Shown here one piece after another: positions 52,823 to 61,358 of a stretch of 64,000 bases of DNA. The notes beneath the pieces are model-generated. The model saw only the letters and a list, made by a program, of their open reading frames with translations, did not search any database and was not told the DNA's origin. A program made the translations under genes and the position numbers. Numbering within the stretch: position 1 is the stretch's first letter; each line of letters starts with the position of its first letter. The DNA comes from Candidatus Lachnoclostridium avicola (GTDB taxonomy: Bacteria; Bacillota; Clostridia; Lachnospirales; Lachnospiraceae), in assembly GCA_019114465.1 (NCBI GenBank), contig DXFM01000015.1:1-64000 (forward strand), given 5' to 3'.

Positions 52823-54529
52823 TTGTCTAATTATAGGAGACTGATTTCATATATTTACGCTTATGAGGGCACGGTAAAGGGCAAAAATATAGGATTTGCC
52901 AAGCTGGAGGCCAGAAATGGCCAGTGCAGAATCAGTGTCAGCGTAAAAAAGGTATACGTGGGAGGAAATGACATGGGCGTATACCTGCTGTCCGACGGAG
53001 GGGAGATTCTGCTGGGTAAAATTTTTATCCGTTCTGGAGCCGGGGAGTTCCGCACGATGGTAAAAAGCGACAATGTGGAGGAGAGCGGAAAGACTCTGGA
53101 AAATTGTTACGGGCTGACAGTTCACGACGTGCAGGACAGCTGGCGGGCTTACACCACCATCTGGGATGACGGGATTGCCAGGGATGCGGCAGATGCGGTG
53201 GCCTATGCCGCTGAGGTGGAGCTGGCGTCGGTGACCTCAGAAAATCTCCGCCGAAAGAAGGGAGAAGCGCAGGGAGAGGACTCTGAGATGACTACATTTC
53301 AGCTGCTTCAGACGCCGCCCCCTGAGATGTGCGCCAGGCCGGAAGAGACGAATCAGCCGGCCGGTCTGGAGGCGGAAAGCAGGGTGGAAACATCCGGGAA
53401 GGGCGGAAAAGAGGAGGGGGCGGAGGAAAATCCGGGAAAAGCCCCCAGGCTGGAAGAAAGCGGGGGGACGGAAAAAGGAGAGCTTCCCTTGTTTTCCTCT
53501 GCCCCGGAACGGTGGAATTTCGGCGGAATGAGGAACGAGAGCCAGGAAATGCCGGGAATTTCCCGCTTTATCATCCGGGACCGGCCGGTGTCAGGATATA
53601 TGTCCGGAGCGGGATCGGTGAGACAGGATGCGTCCCGGCTGAAAGCCGGGACGCAGGCGGAGTTCCCCGGGAGTTCGTTCCCTGAAAGTCCGTTTGCCGG
53701 GAGGCCCATGGCTTCCGGAAGCTTTTCAGAGAAGAATGTGGCGGGGATTATCCATGAAACACCGGCGTCCGCTGCCGGGACCGGGCCGGAGATTATGCCC
53801 GCGCCGGGAATGCCGCCCCAGCCGGAAGTGCAGCCGCCCGCGCCGGGGATGCCGTCCCAGCCGGAGGTGCAGCCGCCTGCGCCGGGGATGCCGCCCCAGC
53901 CGGAGGTGCAGCCGCCGAAGCCGGGGATGCCGCCTCAGCCGGAGATCACACCCCCGCCGCAGGTTTCTCCCTCCCGGCCAGGGGCAGTACCTCCGCCGCA
54001 GGCAGCAGGACAGCCGGGAGCACTGGCGGCAGGGCAGCAGCAGCCGCCGGCTGGGACGCCCCAGCCGGAAGATTCGGCCAATTCCCAGCCGGAGGTGGCG
54101 CTGCCGGAAGAACCGTCAGAGGAACCGGAGGGAGGAGGCCCTTTAGATCCCATTCCTGACGCGGAGGCTGTGTGGGATTCGTTCCGGAAACAGTATCCCA
54201 AAATTGACGCCTTTGATTATGAGAATGGCTGTGAAATTTTAAAGATCCGTCCCCAGGACATCGGCCTTCTGCCCAGGGAGAACTGGACATACGGCAACAA
54301 CAGCTTTCTGCTCCACGGCTACTACAATTACCGCTGTCTGATCCTGGTGCGCCTGAATAATCCCAGCGGAAAATCCCGGTTTCTGCTGGGGGTGCCCGGC
54401 CACTATTTCAGCAATGAAAAATATATGGCCTCCATGTTCGGGTTTCCCCATTTTGTCCTGTCAAAAAAGCAGCCGCTGGACAACGGCCGCTTTGGATACT
54501 GGTATACAGATGTGAGACTGGGGCAGTGA
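52823..54529 (+). CDS. Proline-rich protein with conserved N- and C-terminal domains, TTG start
   Basis: A 568-residue protein of unknown function. About 1-135 are a compact domain (RRLISYIYAYEGTVKGKNIG), about 150-440 a low-complexity region rich in Pro, Glu and Gly, with a four-fold 13-residue repeat, and about 445-568 a second folded domain (FRKQYPKIDAFDYENGCEIL to GYWYTDVRLGQ). The layout matches Lachnospiraceae proteins that I recall as DUF6128, which is uncertain. The TTG at 52823 is used because no ATG lies before the conserved N-terminus and AAGGGGTG is next to it. A hairpin covers this site, so translation is probably regulated. Confidence 0.75.
   Translation: MSNYRRLISYIYAYEGTVKGKNIGFAKLEARNGQCRISVSVKKVYVGGNDMGVYLLSDGGEILLGKIFIRSGAGEFRTMVKSDNVEESGKTLENCYGLTVHDVQDSWRAYTTIWDDGIARDAADAVAYAAEVELASVTSENLRRKKGEAQGEDSEMTTFQLLQTPPPEMCARPEETNQPAGLEAESRVETSGKGGKEEGAEENPGKAPRLEESGGTEKGELPLFSSAPERWNFGGMRNESQEMPGISRFIIRDRPVSGYMSGAGSVRQDASRLKAGTQAEFPGSSFPESPFAGRPMASGSFSEKNVAGIIHETPASAAGTGPEIMPAPGMPPQPEVQPPAPGMPSQPEVQPPAPGMPPQPEVQPPKPGMPPQPEITPPPQVSPSRPGAVPPPQAAGQPGALAAGQQQPPAGTPQPEDSANSQPEVALPEEPSEEPEGGGPLDPIPDAEAVWDSFRKQYPKIDAFDYENGCEILKIRPQDIGLLPRENWTYGNNSFLLHGYYNYRCLILVRLNNPSGKSRFLLGVPGHYFSNEKYMASMFGFPHFVLSKKQPLDNGRFGYWYTDVRLGQ
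53804..53959 (+). repeat. Four 39-base tandem repeats inside the Pro-rich gene
   Basis: Four in-frame copies encode PGMPPQPEVQPPA-like units of 13 residues. They differ by few changes, so the copy number may vary between strains. Confidence 0.85.
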
Positions 54530-54543
54530 TCCGCCTGTGGGGA

Positions 54544-55239
54544 TCAGTAATCCACGCCCCGCAGGGAGACTTCCCCCACCCAGGGGCGGACGATATCCGC
54601 GAAGGCGAGCAGTTCTTCCTTGCGGAATCCGGAAAATCCGGGGGACAGCACCCGGTCCGATTCCACATAATTCTGAATGAAATACCGCTCCGCCCCGGAG
54701 ATCCATTTTCCAATCTCAGCAAAATCCTCTTCCGTGTGGAGTCCCTTGACCGCGGTGGTGCGGAATTCGTAGGGGACTCCGCAGGAGCGGATAAAATCGA
54801 TACTCTCAGAGATGGTATGGGTGTTGACATGGGGGACGCCCGCCACCATGGCGTAATTTTCCGGGCTGGATTTAATATCCATGGCGATGTAGTCCAGCAG
54901 GCGCTCCCCCTGCAGCCGCCGGATCACGTCGGGACGGTAGCCGTTGGTGTCCAGTTTGACCAGAAGCCCCAGTTCTTTTATCCGCCGGATCAGCAGCTCC
55001 AGGTCCGCCGAAAGGGTGGGTTCTCCGCCGGTGATGCACACGCCTTCCAGCAGGGAGGCTCTTTTTTTCAGCACTTCCAGCACTTCTTCCATGGAAAATT
55101 GTTCTTCCGCGTCCTCCGTCAGCAGCTCCCCGTTGTGGCAGAAGGGGCAGCGGAAGTTGCAAAGTCCTAAAAATATGGTGGCGGCCACATGGCCGGGATA
55201 GTCCAGCAGGGTTGTCTTCTGAAATCCGCAAATTTTCAT
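54544..55239 (-). CDS. NrdG-like radical SAM activating protein
   Basis: A 231-residue radical SAM enzyme of the anaerobic ribonucleotide reductase activator type. The cluster motif is CNFRCPFCHNGELL. GVCITGGEPTLSADLELLI binds SAM, and YIAMDIKSSPENYAMVAGV follows. NrdG makes the glycyl radical on NrdD, but no nrdD is in this window, so it may act on a distant NrdD or another glycyl-radical protein. I use the ATG at 55239 (MKICGFQKTTLLDYPG), which matches the family start; an ATG three codons upstream is possible. It is convergent with the Pro-rich gene and divergent from tadA. Confidence 0.85.
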   Translation of the reverse strand: MKICGFQKTTLLDYPGHVAATIFLGLCNFRCPFCHNGELLTEDAEEQFSMEEVLEVLKKRASLLEGVCITGGEPTLSADLELLIRRIKELGLLVKLDTNGYRPDVIRRLQGERLLDYIAMDIKSSPENYAMVAGVPHVNTHTISESIDFIRSCGVPYEFRTTAVKGLHTEEDFAEIGKWISGAERYFIQNYVESDRVLSPGFSGFRKEELLAFADIVRPWVGEVSLRGVDY

Positions 55240-55321
55240 TTTTATCATCCAATCTTTCTCTTTTCCTGTTTTTCCTATATAATAGCATCAAAGGACGGCG
55301 ATTTCCACCGCCGGAGGAGAA

Positions 55322-55816
55322 ATGAAAGACATGCAGAGAAGAAAAATGACACCGGAAGAGAAATATATGAGGGAAGCCATCCGCCAGGCAAAGAAAGCGG
55401 CGGCCCTGGGGGAAGTACCCATCGGCTGTGTGATCGAGCACCAGGGAAAAATCATCGGCCGGGGATATAACCGGCGGACCACGGATCACTCCACCCTGGC
55501 CCACGCGGAGATCATCGCCATCAAAAAAGCCTGCCGGAGCATGGGGGACTGGAGGCTGGAAGGCTGCACCATGTACGTGACGCTGGAACCTTGTCCCATG
55601 TGTGCGGGAGCCATCGTCCAGGCCAGAATTCCCAAAGTGGTCATGGCCTGCATGAATCCAAAAGCGGGCTGTGCCGGTTCGGTGGTGGACCTTCTTCACC
55701 AGGACGGATTCAACCACCAGGTGGAGACGGAGGTGGGGCTCATGGGGGAGGAGTGCTCCCAGATGCTGAAAGATTTTTTTAAGGAACTGAGAAAGCGGCG
55801 GAAAGAAAAGTTATGA
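55322..55816 (+). CDS. tadA: tRNA-specific adenosine deaminase
   Basis: Converts adenosine to inosine at the wobble position of tRNA(Arg) so that one tRNA reads several codons. The 164-residue protein has the zinc-site motif TLAHAEIIAIKKAC (HAE) and the second motif EPCPMCAGAIVQARI (PCxxC). GGAGGAG lies before the ATG. It overlaps the DeoR gene by four bases (ATGA), so the two may be coupled although their functions differ. Confidence 0.93.
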   Translation: MKDMQRRKMTPEEKYMREAIRQAKKAAALGEVPIGCVIEHQGKIIGRGYNRRTTDHSTLAHAEIIAIKKACRSMGDWRLEGCTMYVTLEPCPMCAGAIVQARIPKVVMACMNPKAGCAGSVVDLLHQDGFNHQVETEVGLMGEECSQMLKDFFKELRKRRKEKL

Positions 55817-56595
55817 AAAACAGGCGGGATACGGGTATGTTGTACACAGAAAGAGCGGAATTAATCCTGCAGCAGCTTCAGCTGCAGGCGACGGTAAAAG
55901 TGACGGAACTGGCGGAACTTCTGCGGGTGTCGGTGGACACGGTGCGGAGGGATTTAAAATCCATGGAGCAGAACGGTCTGGTACGCTGCATTCGGGGCGG
56001 GGCGTGCCTGCCGGATTCCCTGTCTCTGTTTTCCAATTTTGCGGGAAGAGAGATCGTCAACATTGACGCCAAGAGAGAGGCGGCCAAAAAGGCCCTGAAA
56101 TACATACGGCCGGATATGGTGGTCGCCCTCAATTCCGGAACCACCAATACCATTCTGGCCCAGGAGATGGTGTCAAAGGGGGAGCGTTTTACGGTGGTTA
56201 CCAACAATTTTGAGGCCATCCGCCTCCTTATGGACAGTCCTTCCATTGAGGTGATCGCCATCGGCGGAAAGATGGACTCCGTAGAGCGGTCCACTTACGG
56301 GACCCAGTGTGAGCGGGAATTTGCCAGATATTTTCCTGATCTTGCGTTTTTGTCCATCAATGCGGTGGACAGGGAGAATGGATTTACGGATTTCCGTATG
56401 TCGGAGATCGGTGTTCTGCAGCTTTTGGCAGAGCAGTCGAAAAAAGCCATTGCGGTGATGGATTCCAGCAAAATCGGAAAATGCTCCCGGGTCAAACTGT
56501 TTCCCCTGACCCAGGTGGACCGGCTGGTGACAGATGAAAATGCCACGGAGAAGATGAGGGAGGCTTACAGAAAACGAGGCCTGATCATAGAATGA
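55813..56595 (+). CDS. DeoR-family transcriptional regulator
   Basis: A 260-residue regulator. The winged helix is VKVTELAELLRVSVDTVRRD with MEQNGLVRCIRGGA. The sensor domain has LNSGTTNTILAQEM, VVTNNFEAIRLL and IAIGGKMDSVERSTYG, which bind sugar phosphates or other phosphorylated ligands in this family. It lies directly upstream of the phosphonate genes and is the likely regulator. ATG at 55813 overlaps tadA; ATG at 55837 (MLYTERAELILQQL) is an equally likely start. Four phased GCAAA repeats before phnX are plausible binding sites. Confidence 0.87.
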   Translation: MKNRRDTGMLYTERAELILQQLQLQATVKVTELAELLRVSVDTVRRDLKSMEQNGLVRCIRGGACLPDSLSLFSNFAGREIVNIDAKREAAKKALKYIRPDMVVALNSGTTNTILAQEMVSKGERFTVVTNNFEAIRLLMDSPSIEVIAIGGKMDSVERSTYGTQCEREFARYFPDLAFLSINAVDRENGFTDFRMSEIGVLQLLAEQSKKAIAVMDSSKIGKCSRVKLFPLTQVDRLVTDENATEKMREAYRKRGLIIE

Positions 56596-56617
56596 AAATG
56601 GAATAAAGGCAGCAAAG

Positions 56618-56671
56618 AAAGAGGGACGGCGCATCTACCGCGGACAAGCGGTGGGGGCGCCGTCCTTCTTT
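56618..56671 (+). terminator. Terminator after the DeoR gene
   Basis: AAGAGGGACGGCGC pairs with GCGCCGTCCTTCTT with one G-U-type pairing. A smaller dyad (ACCGC with GCGGT) lies inside. It ends in a T-rich tract. Confidence 0.78.
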
Positions 56672-56747
56672 ACGGTTTCTTTACTAAATACTTACAAGTT
56701 TTTGCTTGTTAATGCAATTTAAAAGGGATAATATGAGGACATAAACA

Positions 56748-56782
56748 GCAAAATAAAGCAAATAAACGCAAAACAAAGCAAA
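56748..56782 (+). promoter_or_regulatory. Four GCAAA repeats with 10-base period before phnX
   Basis: GCAAA starts at 56748, 56758, 56768 and 56778, exactly one helical turn apart, followed at once by GAGGAG and the phnX start. A GATAAT at 56727-56732 could be the -10. DeoR proteins often bind short direct repeats of this kind. Confidence 0.55.
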
Positions 56783-56797
56783 GAGGAGAACACGTTT

Positions 56798-57589
56798 ATG
56801 GAAAAGAAAATCGCAATGGCAGTATTTGACTGGGCGGGAACCACTGTGGATTACGGGTCGTCAGCGCCGGTGGCGGTGTTTGATCTGGTATTCCGGGAGG
56901 CGGGAATCATCCTGAGCCGTGAGGAGATCAACGGACCCATGGGGCTGGAGAAGAGAGCCCACATCCGGAAGCTTCTGCAGCTGGAAAATGCCACGAAACA
57001 GTGGGAAGAGAAATACGGCAGAATGTGGACGGAGGAAGACGTAGATCATCTCTATGAGAAGTTTGAGACCAGTCTGGCCCAGGTTGTGGCGGAGTACAGC
57101 GCACCCATTGACGGCGTGGTAGAGACGGTGAAAACGCTGAGGGAGATGGGAATCAAGATTGGTTCCACCACAGGCTATACCTCCCAGATGATGGAAGGCG
57201 TGCTGCCGAAGGCGGAAAGCTGCGGCTACAAACCGGACTGTGTGGTGACTCCCGACGTAACGGGAGAGGGAAGACCCAGCCCCTTCATGCTGTTTGAGTG
57301 CATGAGGCAGCTTCACGTGTATCCGGTCACTGCAGTGGTGAAAGTGGGAGATACGGTGGCAGATATTTATGAAGGAAAAAATGCGGGAGCCTGGAGCATC
57401 GGAATCTTAAAGGGTTCCAACCTGCTGGGCCTGACCGAGGAAGAATACAACTCCATGGAAGGAGAAGAGCTGGCGGAACGGATGAAAGAGGCAAGGGCAA
57501 AATACTTTGCGGCGGGGGCCGACAAAGTCATCGATTCCATCCGGGATCTTCCGGAGGCCATAAAAGAAATCGAAAAGGAGATGAACTGA
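56798..57589 (+). CDS. phnX: Phosphonoacetaldehyde hydrolase (phosphonatase)
   Basis: Splits the carbon-phosphorus bond of phosphonoacetaldehyde to acetaldehyde and phosphate. The 263-residue HAD-family enzyme starts with AMAVFDWAGTTVDYGS, where the first Asp is the nucleophile. LGLEKRAHIRKLL has the Lys that forms the Schiff base with the substrate. IGSTTGYTSQMMEG and VVKVGDTVADIYEG are HAD motifs II and IV. It is the first phosphonate gene after the GCAAA repeats. An aminoethylphosphonate transaminase (PhnW) is not in the window. Confidence 0.93.
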   Translation: MEKKIAMAVFDWAGTTVDYGSSAPVAVFDLVFREAGIILSREEINGPMGLEKRAHIRKLLQLENATKQWEEKYGRMWTEEDVDHLYEKFETSLAQVVAEYSAPIDGVVETVKTLREMGIKIGSTTGYTSQMMEGVLPKAESCGYKPDCVVTPDVTGEGRPSPFMLFECMRQLHVYPVTAVVKVGDTVADIYEGKNAGAWSIGILKGSNLLGLTEEEYNSMEGEELAERMKEARAKYFAAGADKVIDSIRDLPEAIKEIEKEMN

Positions 57590-57592
57590 GAC

Positions 57593-58723
57593 GTGAAGAT
57601 CAGCCACTACTACAATCCGGTTCACACCGTTCAGGGAAGAGACAGTCTGAATGAACTTCCCGGGCTGGTGAAAGAAAATTTCCCCCAGAACTGCCGGATC
57701 CTGATTCTGGCATGGAACGACAGGGTATTTCAGCTTGAGGCCCTGAAGAATCTGGAAAAGGACGGACATCTGGTGCAGAACCTGTGCTTCTGCCAGTCCA
57801 ACCCCACGGTGGAGCAGCTGTACGACGCATACTGCCGCACCAGGGAATTCTCTCCCCAGCTGGTGATCGCCGTGGGCGGCGGAAGCGTGATGGATGTGGG
57901 AAAATCCCTCTGCTGCCTGTACGGGAAAGAGATTGAGGACGAAGACGGACTGCGCCGCCTGATTCAGGAAAAGGTCTTCGGAAAACCCCAGGCCCGCTGG
58001 ATCGGAGTTCCCACCACGGCGGGAACGGGAAGCGAGGTCACCTGCTGGGCGACCATATGGGATCCGTCCAGAGATGTGAAGCGGTCTGTGGAATCCCAGG
58101 ACAATTACGCCTTTGCCGCCGTGGCGGATTCGGCGCTTCTGGAAGAAATGCCCCTGAAACTGACTGTTTCCTCCGCCCTGGACGCGGTGGCCCACGCGGT
58201 GGAGAGCTACTGGGCCAGACATACCAACATGGTGTCCAGGGAACTGGCTCTGGGAGCCATTGAGACGGTTATGGGAAACATAGACCGGCTTCTGGCGGGA
58301 GATAAAAGGGCTCTCGACGAGATGTCAAAGGGCAGCATGCTGGCGGGACTGGCGTTCAGCAACACCAAGACCACGGCCTGCCACTCCATCTCCTATCCCC
58401 TGACCATGCACGGGGGAATCCCCCATGGAACGGCGGTGAGCCTTCTGCTGGCCCCTGTGGCGGAGATCAACGAGGAAGCGGTGGAGCAGAAAGAACGGCT
58501 GTACAAGGCTCTGGGCGTGTCCAATGTGAAAGAACTGGACGCCAGAGTGAAGGACATTCTGACCCGGGGAGGTTTTCCGGTCACCCTCTCTCAGTGGAAT
58601 ATAAAGAGAGAAGAGCTGAGACGGCTGGCGGAACTGGGAATCACGAAGGGAAGAGCAGACAACAATCCGGTGGATCTGGATCCGGAGAAAATTCAGGCAA
58701 TTCTTGAAAAAATTTATGAATAA
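57593..58723 (+). CDS. Iron-containing alcohol dehydrogenase in the phosphonate operon
   Basis: A 376-residue group III alcohol dehydrogenase. GGGSVMDVGKSLCCL binds NAD(P)H. VPTTAGTGSEVTCWATIW and DAVAHAVESYWARH belong to the metal site region, and ACHSISYPLTMHGGIPHG carries two metal His. The start is GTG at 57593, three bases after phnX, with AAGGAG upstream. Two roles are possible: reducing the acetaldehyde made by PhnX to ethanol, or reducing phosphonoacetaldehyde to hydroxyethylphosphonate as PhpC-type enzymes do. I cannot decide from sequence. Confidence 0.85.
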   Translation: MKISHYYNPVHTVQGRDSLNELPGLVKENFPQNCRILILAWNDRVFQLEALKNLEKDGHLVQNLCFCQSNPTVEQLYDAYCRTREFSPQLVIAVGGGSVMDVGKSLCCLYGKEIEDEDGLRRLIQEKVFGKPQARWIGVPTTAGTGSEVTCWATIWDPSRDVKRSVESQDNYAFAAVADSALLEEMPLKLTVSSALDAVAHAVESYWARHTNMVSRELALGAIETVMGNIDRLLAGDKRALDEMSKGSMLAGLAFSNTKTTACHSISYPLTMHGGIPHGTAVSLLLAPVAEINEEAVEQKERLYKALGVSNVKELDARVKDILTRGGFPVTLSQWNIKREELRRLAELGITKGRADNNPVDLDPEKIQAILEKIYE

Positions 58724-58738
58724 AAAAGGAGAAAAATT

Positions 58739-59752
58739 ATGAGAAGAAAAAATGTTGGAATTGTGACACTGGCGGCAGTACTGGGACTTTCTGCAATGCT
58801 GACGGGCTGTTCTTCCGGCTCCGGCCAGACAGAGGCGGCGTCTGAAAACGCGGCGGAAAGCACTGCGGCGGGAGGCAGCGCGGCGGAAGACGGCACAGAG
58901 GAGGCTCCGGTCAATCACGGCGGAGAGGATGGGGTATTTACCATCGCATACGCTCCCAACGAGTCTACGGATCAGAGTACAGACGCCAGAAACGGCCTGG
59001 CCAAAGATTTAAGCGAACTGCTGGGCTGCGAGGTGGAGGAGATCCAGGCCAGCGACTACAACGCCATCATTGAGGCGCTCCGCACCGGAAAGGCCGATAT
59101 GGCATACATGGGAGCTCTCGCCATCGCTCTGGGCGTGGAGAGGGCCGGCGTAGAGCCCATCGCCATGAAGGCAGAGGACGGAGATCCGGAGAAGGCCATC
59201 TACCATTCCGTACTGATCGCCAATTCCGGAAACGATGAAATCAACTCCATCACGGATATCAAGGGAAAGACCATGGCTTTTGTGGACCCTGATTCCACTT
59301 CGGGAAACTTGGTTCCCTGCGCCGAGATTATCAAGGCTTTTCCGGAGGACAATTTAAATTCCGATATGCTCCACACCAACGGCGATTTCTTTGAGGCGGT
59401 CAGCTATTCTGGATCCCACCAGGCGGGACTTCAGGCGGTGGCAAAGGGAGATGTGGATGTGGCCCCCATTTCCGACCAGATACTGGCTTCTGAGATTGCC
59501 AACGGCAACGTGGAGGACGGGGCGGTAAAGATCATCCACGAGTCTGACGCCATTCCCGCAGAGGCTATGGTGGTGGCCGAGTCTGTGGACGACGAGACGA
59601 AGCAGATGCTTCAGGATTTTCTGATTTCTTATGACAATGAAGATTATTTCACTGATGTAATCAAAAAGCCGGGGGCAAGATTTATCGCGTGCGATATCAG
59701 TGATTATGAACCCATCATTGAGCTGAACAACATTATGAATGTAGAGCAGTAA
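58739..59752 (+). CDS. phnD: Phosphonate ABC transporter, binding lipoprotein
   Basis: A 337-residue binding protein that captures phosphonates outside the membrane. The N-terminus is a lipoprotein signal (SAMLTGC) followed by an Ala/Glu/Ser-rich linker. The PhnD domain has FTIAYAPNESTDQSTDARNG at its start, AMAYMG-like DMAYMGALAIALGVERAG and AFVDPDSTSGNLVPCAEI. AAAGGAG lies before the ATG. It directly follows the alcohol dehydrogenase and precedes phnC and two phnE genes. Confidence 0.93.
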   Translation: MRRKNVGIVTLAAVLGLSAMLTGCSSGSGQTEAASENAAESTAAGGSAAEDGTEEAPVNHGGEDGVFTIAYAPNESTDQSTDARNGLAKDLSELLGCEVEEIQASDYNAIIEALRTGKADMAYMGALAIALGVERAGVEPIAMKAEDGDPEKAIYHSVLIANSGNDEINSITDIKGKTMAFVDPDSTSGNLVPCAEIIKAFPEDNLNSDMLHTNGDFFEAVSYSGSHQAGLQAVAKGDVDVAPISDQILASEIANGNVEDGAVKIIHESDAIPAEAMVVAESVDDETKQMLQDFLISYDNEDYFTDVIKKPGARFIACDISDYEPIIELNNIMNVEQ

Positions 59753-59785
59753 AACCTGCCCGGCTGCAGAATGAGGAGGAGAATT

Positions 59786-60589
59786 ATGAAACCGATACTG
59801 GTGTTTGACAAGGTCAGCAAAGAGTACCCAAACGGCACGAAGGCGCTGAAAAACGTATCTTTTGAAGTACATGAAGGAGAATTTGTATCTGTGATCGGAC
59901 CGTCTGGTTCGGGGAAATCCACTATTTTGCGGTCCATTAATCATCTGATCCCCATCACGGAGGGAAACGTGTATGTGGACGGGGAAGAGGTTTCCGGCCT
60001 GAAGGGGAAGGCTCTGAGAAATCTTCGCCGGAAAGTGGGAATGATCTTTCAGAATTACAACCTTGTATACAGCCTTTCGGTTCTCCAGAACGTTCTGCAC
60101 GGTTGTCTGGGCTACATGGGCGGACTTAAGGGGATTTTCGGGAGATATTCTGAGGAAGATAAAGAGCGGGCGGTGGAGCTGCTGAAAGAGCTCGGAATGG
60201 AGCAGTTTTGTCTGAATCGGGCCGCGGACCTTTCCGGCGGACAGAAGCAGAGAGTAGGTATCGCCAGAGCCATTATGCAAAGTCCCAAGCTTCTGCTCTG
60301 TGACGAGCCCATCGCATCCCTGGATCCGTCCAGCGCGAAGACCATTATGGACATTTTAAAGGATATGACCCACAAGCGGAATATCGCCTGCATCGTCAAC
60401 CTTCATCAGGTGGATGTAGCTCTGGCCTACTCCACCAGGATCATCGGCCTCTCCAAGGGAGAGATCGTATTTGACGGCCCGCCGGAATACCTGACGGACG
60501 AGATCATTGAACGCATTTATGGAACTTCAAGGGACAATCTGATGATCGGAGGAGCAGATGAAAAGAAAGATGCCGCTTATTGCGCGTGA
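59786..60589 (+). CDS. phnC: Phosphonate ABC transporter ATPase
   Basis: A 267-residue ATPase. Walker A is VIGPSGSGKSTILRSI. MIFQNYNLVYSLSVLQNVLHG is the Q-loop part typical of PhnC. The signature is DLSGGQKQRVGIARAI, and Walker B is LLLCDEPIASLDP. AGGAGG at 59774-59779 selects the ATG at 59786 over one at 59771. It overlaps phnE by 32 bases, so translation is coupled. Confidence 0.94.
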   Translation: MKPILVFDKVSKEYPNGTKALKNVSFEVHEGEFVSVIGPSGSGKSTILRSINHLIPITEGNVYVDGEEVSGLKGKALRNLRRKVGMIFQNYNLVYSLSVLQNVLHGCLGYMGGLKGIFGRYSEEDKERAVELLKELGMEQFCLNRAADLSGGQKQRVGIARAIMQSPKLLLCDEPIASLDPSSAKTIMDILKDMTHKRNIACIVNLHQVDVALAYSTRIIGLSKGEIVFDGPPEYLTDEIIERIYGTSRDNLMIGGADEKKDAAYCA

Positions 60590-61358
60590 GCAGAAACGTA
60601 TCTATACCGGCTTTCTCGTTATCATGGCGGTCATGTTTGTGCTCACCACCGCCTATACCGGGTTTAATCCCATGGTTCTTGTGAAAAACGGGGATGCTTT
60701 CTGGGAATTTATCACGAAAGATTTCTTTCCGCCGGCCCTTCCGAGGGCAAGCCGGATTCCGGGAATTTTTGAGAGCATTCTGGTGACACTGGCCCTGGCC
60801 ATGTCGGCCACCACCATCGCGGCCATACTGGCGTTCTTTGTATCCCTCTTCGGCAGCGAAAAGGTTTCCCCCTTTCCCCGGGCGGCGAAATACGTGAGAG
60901 GCTTTGCCACCTTTTTAAGAAACATTCCGGCTCTTGTGTGGGCGTTTATCCTGTTTTCCTCCCTGGGAATCGGGACGGGAGTGGGATTTGTGGCCCTCTG
61001 CATCACCAGCTTTGCCTTTATGGTGCGGGCTTTTGTGGAGACCATCGAGGACGTTTCCCAGGATTGTGTGGAAAGTCTGGAGGCAGTGGGGGCCAGCTTC
61101 CCTCAGCGTGTGGCCCAGGCCATTCTTCCATCCTGCCTCTGCGGATTTCTTTCCTGGTATCTCTACTGCATTGAGGTCAACATCAGGGCCTCCACCATCG
61201 TGGGCATGGTGGGAGGCGGAGGCGTGGGCCTGACGCTGTTTTCCTACATAAAGGGATTCCAGTATGACATTGCCTTTACCATCATTCTGCTGGTGGCGGC
61301 CATGGTGATCGTGGTTGACCGGGTGACGGGAAGACTGAGAAAGGAGATTCTGAAATGA
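60558..61358 (+). CDS. phnE: Phosphonate ABC transporter permease, first subunit
   Basis: A 266-residue permease with six likely membrane segments. The coupling EAA loop is VEAVGAS-like SLEAVGASFPQRVAQAILP, and RNIPALVWAFILFSSLGIG lies in the membrane core. GGAGGAG ends just before the ATG within phnC. It pairs with the next permease; many phosphonate importers use two PhnE subunits. Confidence 0.92.
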   Translation: MKRKMPLIAREQKRIYTGFLVIMAVMFVLTTAYTGFNPMVLVKNGDAFWEFITKDFFPPALPRASRIPGIFESILVTLALAMSATTIAAILAFFVSLFGSEKVSPFPRAAKYVRGFATFLRNIPALVWAFILFSSLGIGTGVGFVALCITSFAFMVRAFVETIEDVSQDCVESLEAVGASFPQRVAQAILPSCLCGFLSWYLYCIEVNIRASTIVGMVGGGGVGLTLFSYIKGFQYDIAFTIILLVAAMVIVVDRVTGRLRKEILK

